A stretch of DNA of 64,000 nt from Bacillus haynesii (GTDB taxonomy: Bacteria > Bacillota > Bacilli > Bacillales > Bacillaceae), in assembly GCF_001969855.1 (NCBI RefSeq), contig NZ_MRBL01000024.1, positions 62,001-126,000 of the forward strand. Reading direction: 5' to 3'. Numbering within the stretch: the stretch's first letter is position 1; every line of letters starts with the position of its first letter. Both the position numbers and the translations under genes were made by a program. The notes below the pieces were generated by a model. That model worked only from the letters and a program-made list of their open reading frames with translations, did no database searches and was not told the origin of the DNA. Of this stretch, positions 61,100-64,000 are shown in pieces.

Positions 61100-62209
61100 T
61101 TAACGGATCGTTAACATCCGATTCAGCGCAAGAATGGCATCTTTTGCGATATCTTGATCAACTTTGATCACGCCTGTCGGTTCACCTTTGTCAATCTGCT
61201 CCAGCGACCACAGCAAATGCGGCATGTCGATTCTGTTCATTGTCAAACAAGGGCACATGTCAGGATTAAGGGATTCGATTTGTTTATCAGGATGTTCTTG
61301 AATGATGCGTGAAACAAGGTTCATCTCTGTTCCAATCGCCCATTTGCTCCCCGGTTTTGCTTCATTAATCGTGTCGATGATTTTTTTTGTAGACCCACTG
61401 AAATCGCTGAGTGCGACGACTTCATGAGTGCATTCCGGATGAACGATAACATTGATGTCCGGATCCCGCTCTTTAACGCTTTTGATATTCGCGACGGTAA
61501 ATTTTTCGTGAACAGAGCAATGCCCCTTCCACAAAATGATTTTTATGTCTTCCAAAGCGCCGTTATACTCAAGTTTTTCTGCAATTGGATCCCATATCGC
61601 CATCCTGCTGAGAGGAATGCCGAGGTCAAATGCCGTGTTGCGTCCCAAGTGCTGATCCGGAAGAAATAAAATCCTCTCCTTTTGCGATAGCGCCCATGTC
61701 AACATGCGGGCTGCATTTGAGGATGTCACGGCTGCTCCCCCGTTTCTTCCCACAAAAGCTTTGATTTCCGCTGTCGAATTGACATATGTGAGCGGAATGA
61801 CCGTATCGCCAAACAGCTCTGTCAGCTCTTCCCAGGCGCGGTTTGTCTGCAGCATGTTGGCCATATCGGCCATCGAACAGCCTGCGCGCATGTCCGGCAA
61901 AACGACAATCTGTTCGTCCGAAGTGAGCATATCGGCTGTTTCTGCCATAAAATGTACGCCACAGAACACGATATATTCCGCTTTTTTATTTTTTTGGGCG
62001 ACTTGTGCCAGCTGGAGCGAATCTCCCGTCGCGTCCGCAAATTGGATCACTTCGTCTTTTTGGTAGTGATGCCCCGGGATAAACAGTCTTTCCCCGAATT
62101 TCTTTTTAATTTTCAAAATCTTTCCGGTCATTTCTTCTTCGGTCATTTCTTTATACAGCTCCGGCATCATGCCTGCGTTCCCGCCATGAATCAAATTTAA
62201 AATAGACAT
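61100..62209 (-). CDS. nadA: quinolinate synthase NadA
   Basis: 369 residues. Cysteines for the [4Fe-4S] cluster: [10 protein letters not shown] (~80-89), [10 protein letters not shown] (~258-267) and [15 protein letters not shown] (~319-333). Condenses iminoaspartate (from NadB) with dihydroxyacetone phosphate to quinolinate. 21 bases after nadC. Three-gene NAD de novo operon nadB-nadC-nadA. Confidence 0.96.
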   Translation of the reverse strand: MSILNLIHGGNAGMMPELYKEMTEEEMTGKILKIKKKFGERLFIPGHHYQKDEVIQFADATGDSLQLAQVAQKNKKAEYIVFCGVHFMAETADMLTSDEQIVVLPDMRAGCSMADMANMLQTNRAWEELTELFGDTVIPLTYVNSTAEIKAFVGRNGGAAVTSSNAARMLTWALSQKERILFLPDQHLGRNTAFDLGIPLSRMAIWDPIAEKLEYNGALEDIKIILWKGHCSVHEKFTVANIKSVKERDPDINVIVHPECTHEVVALSDFSGSTKKIIDTINEAKPGSKWAIGTEMNLVSRIIQEHPDKQIESLNPDMCPCLTMNRIDMPHLLWSLEQIDKGEPTGVIKVDQDIAKDAILALNRMLTIR

Positions 62210-62230
62210 CTGTCACCTCTCCAATCCCGC

Positions 62231-63070
62231 TTATTTTTTCAGATCAACATTCATGCTGATATCAAGGCTTTTCGCCGAATGAGTCAAGTAGCCCAATGAA
62301 ATACAATGCACTCCTGTCCCCCTGTATGCGGGGAGATTTTCAAATGAAATTCCGCCTGAAGCTTCTGTCGTAATGCCGGCGGGTGTCATTTCCGCAAATG
62401 CTTTCACCGTTTCAGGCGGGCAATTGTCAAACATAATGATATCGGCTCCAGCCGCAATCGCTTCATGGAGTTCTTGTTCAGACTCAATCTCCACTTCGAT
62501 CTTGACCATATGGCCGCACGCTGACCGTGCTTTTTCAACGGCTTTTGAAATCGATCCGCAGGCGGCAATGTGGTTATCTTTAATCATAATGCCGCCGTCC
62601 AAGCCAAAGCGGTGATTGCAGCCCCCGCCGGTTTTGACCGCGTATTTTTCAAGGATGCGCAGGCCCGGGGTCGTCTTTCTCGTATCGCAAATCGCGATAT
62701 CAGGATCATTCAGCCTGATGACGGATTGCTTTGTTAATGTGGCGATCCCCGACATTCTTTGGATGAGATTCAGCACGACCCGTTCGCCGGTCATGAGAGA
62801 AGCTGCACGACCTTTGAGCCGTGCGATCGTTTCCCCTTTACGAACAGCTTCGCCATCTGTTTTCAGCATGTCGACGGCGATCGTTTCATCAAGCAGCCGA
62901 AAGCCTTCCAGAATCACTAATTCCCCTGCAAACCAGCCGTCATCCTTTGCTGTGATGACAGCTTCACATTGCTGATTGTCATCAAAAACGGCTTCTGAAG
63001 TGAGATCCCCCCAGCCGATATCTTCCTTGAAAAATTCCTCAAGCATGTTCCTAAGTATGAACCGCTGCAT
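62231..63070 (-). CDS. nadC: nicotinate-nucleotide diphosphorylase (quinolinate phosphoribosyltransferase)
   Basis: 279 residues from ATG 63068-63070, overlapping the nadB end by 20 bases; an internal ATG 24 bases later has a poorer ribosome site. ICDTRKTTPGLRILEKYAVKTGGGCNHRFGLDGGIMIKDNHI (~129-170) and IMFDNCPPETVKAF (~210-223) are QPRTase signatures. Converts quinolinate and PRPP to nicotinate mononucleotide. Confidence 0.95.
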   Translation of the reverse strand: MQRFILRNMLEEFFKEDIGWGDLTSEAVFDDNQQCEAVITAKDDGWFAGELVILEGFRLLDETIAVDMLKTDGEAVRKGETIARLKGRAASLMTGERVVLNLIQRMSGIATLTKQSVIRLNDPDIAICDTRKTTPGLRILEKYAVKTGGGCNHRFGLDGGIMIKDNHIAACGSISKAVEKARSACGHMVKIEVEIESEQELHEAIAAGADIIMFDNCPPETVKAFAEMTPAGITTEASGGISFENLPAYRGTGVHCISLGYLTHSAKSLDISMNVDLKK

Positions 63071-64000
63071 ATTTCACAATCCCTTCGTTTTGTCTCATCT
63101 TGATCCCGCCTTTTGTATGAACGATTTGCTTGCCATGCCAGTTTTTATCATCAGGCACCGGGCAATCTGAACGGTAATGGCCGCCTCTGCTTTCTGTACG
63201 AAGCAGTGCCGAGGCCGTCAACTGTTTGGCAGTCTGCCATAAATGAGCTAATTCAAGCTGTTCTTTTGTGATTTCTTTCACATTTACGATTTGAACCGGC
63301 AATCGCTCAAGCCATTCTTTCACCTTCGTCAATTCATCCTCCGTTCGCACGATCGATGCATGATCCGTCATTTGTTTCTGAATATCCTTCACATCTGTCA
63401 GAGGTACAGAAAACGTCACATCCTCAGGCTGAGGAGATCGGCCTTTGACAGGCTCCGGTTTTTGACAAACCTGAATCCGATCCGCCGCTCTCCTTCCGAA
63501 GACGATGCATTCCAAGAGAGAATTGCTTGCCAGACGGTTGGCACCGTGAAACCCGGAGCATGCGGCTTCCCCGATCACATAAAGGTTAGGAACGGCCGTT
63601 TCCCCCCATTTGTTCACAGAAACGCCCCCCATTAAAAAATGCATGCCCGGTGAAACCGGAATCCGGCCTTCTTCAATGGAAATTCCGGCTTTTTCGCATA
63701 GAGAGGAAATCGTAGGGAAGCGGCTTTTAAAGTCTGGTATACGGGAAATATCCAAAAATACGCTGCTTCCGCAGGCAAGCTTTTCGTGAATCGCACGAGA
63801 TACGATGTCTCGCGGCGCTAAATCCTGCAAGGGGTGAATGCCTTCCATCACCCGCTTTCCGCTTTCATCGATCAATACAGCACCTTCACCGCGCACCGCT
63901 TCTGAAACAAGCCCGTGTGCACGCCCGTCTTTGACGAGCAATGTAGGATGAAATTGAACGAATTCCAAATCTGTGAGCTCGGCTCCCGCCCGATACGCCA
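63051..64000 (-). CDS. nadB: L-aspartate oxidase NadB (5' part outside window)
   Basis: Reading frame open to the window edge; at least 316 codons of a usual ~530-residue protein. AYRAGAELTDLEFVQFHPT and GGVSVNKWGETAVPNLYVIGEAACSGFHGANRLASNSLLECIVFGRRAA are the fumarate reductase/NadB flavoprotein signatures. C-terminal domain SRGGHYRSDCPVPDD is present. Oxidises aspartate to iminoaspartate for NadA. First gene of the operon; its start and control region are not visible. Confidence 0.95.
   Translation of the reverse strand, partial: AYRAGAELTDLEFVQFHPTLLVKDGRAHGLVSEAVRGEGAVLIDESGKRVMEGIHPLQDLAPRDIVSRAIHEKLACGSSVFLDISRIPDFKSRFPTISSLCEKAGISIEEGRIPVSPGMHFLMGGVSVNKWGETAVPNLYVIGEAACSGFHGANRLASNSLLECIVFGRRAADRIQVCQKPEPVKGRSPQPEDVTFSVPLTDVKDIQKQMTDHASIVRTEDELTKVKEWLERLPVQIVNVKEITKEQLELAHLWQTAKQLTASALLRTESRGGHYRSDCPVPDDKNWHGKQIVHTKGGIKMRQNEGIVKYAAVHT

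Overview
The window is chromosomal DNA of a spore-forming Firmicute of the Bacillus subtilis group, most like B. licheniformis. Gene order from nadB to the yrhC/yrhH region follows the B. subtilis aspS-hisS/ruvAB/secDF segment. Proteins are close in length to B. subtilis products, SD sequences are strong, and TTG/GTG starts are common. Sporulation genes (safA, coxA, bofC, spoVB, sspH, a yjcZ-like gene, yrzI) are scattered through it. Species assignment is inference from recalled gene order and protein similarity. Nearly all genes lie on the minus strand; plus-strand exceptions are a yjcZ-like gene, yrzA, rarA, yrvJ, spoVB, yrzE, yrzF and a few tiny genes.

Regions, 1 to 64000. (a) 1-4.4 kb, accessory: 3' part of a secreted S8 protease gene, a methyltransferase, a Gly-rich YjcZ-like peptide and a cluster of mini-genes around yrzI. 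(b) 4.4-8.3 kb: yrrT-mtnN-mccA-mccB-yrhC, methionine-to-cysteine conversion; its likely repressor gene cymR lies at 28.6 kb. (c) 8.4-17.9 kb: yrzA, yrrS-pbpI, greA, udk, the tRNA wobble-uridine genes trmR-trhP1-trhP2, mltG, yrzB-ruvX-yrzL. (d) 18-35.6 kb: alaS with a T-box leader, yrrI, recD2, yrrB, mnmA, a cysteine desulfurase, cymR, rarA, tcdA, 6S-1 RNA, and aspS-hisS with a His T-box. (e) 35.6-54.4 kb: amidase yrvJ, dtd, relA, apt, recJ, secDF, comN, spoVB, yajC, tgt-queA, ruvA-ruvB, bofC. (f) 54.6-64 kb: kinase-like yrzF, sspH, DinB protein, a poly-gamma-glutamate hydrolase-like protein, two unrecognised genes, a YebC protein, coxA, safA, and nadB-nadC-nadA (nadB cut by the window end).

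Functionally the window is rich in translation quality and tRNA modification (alaS, hisS, aspS, dtd, mnmA with a sulfur donor, tcdA, tgt-queA, trmR/trhP), recombination and repair (ruvA/B, ruvX, recJ, recD2, rarA), stringent control and purine salvage (relA, apt), sulfur metabolism under CymR, and spore formation.

The least explained signals are an array of about 65-bp tandem hairpin repeats (29044-29340) between cymR and rarA, apparently inside a long cymR leader; two copies of a 16-bp-stem palindrome at 16849 and 30933; the mini-ORF cluster at 3.5-4.3 kb, including an 18-codon ORF resembling the Rae1-cleaved S1025 ORF of B. subtilis; and unrecognised proteins at 57.5-58.1 kb.
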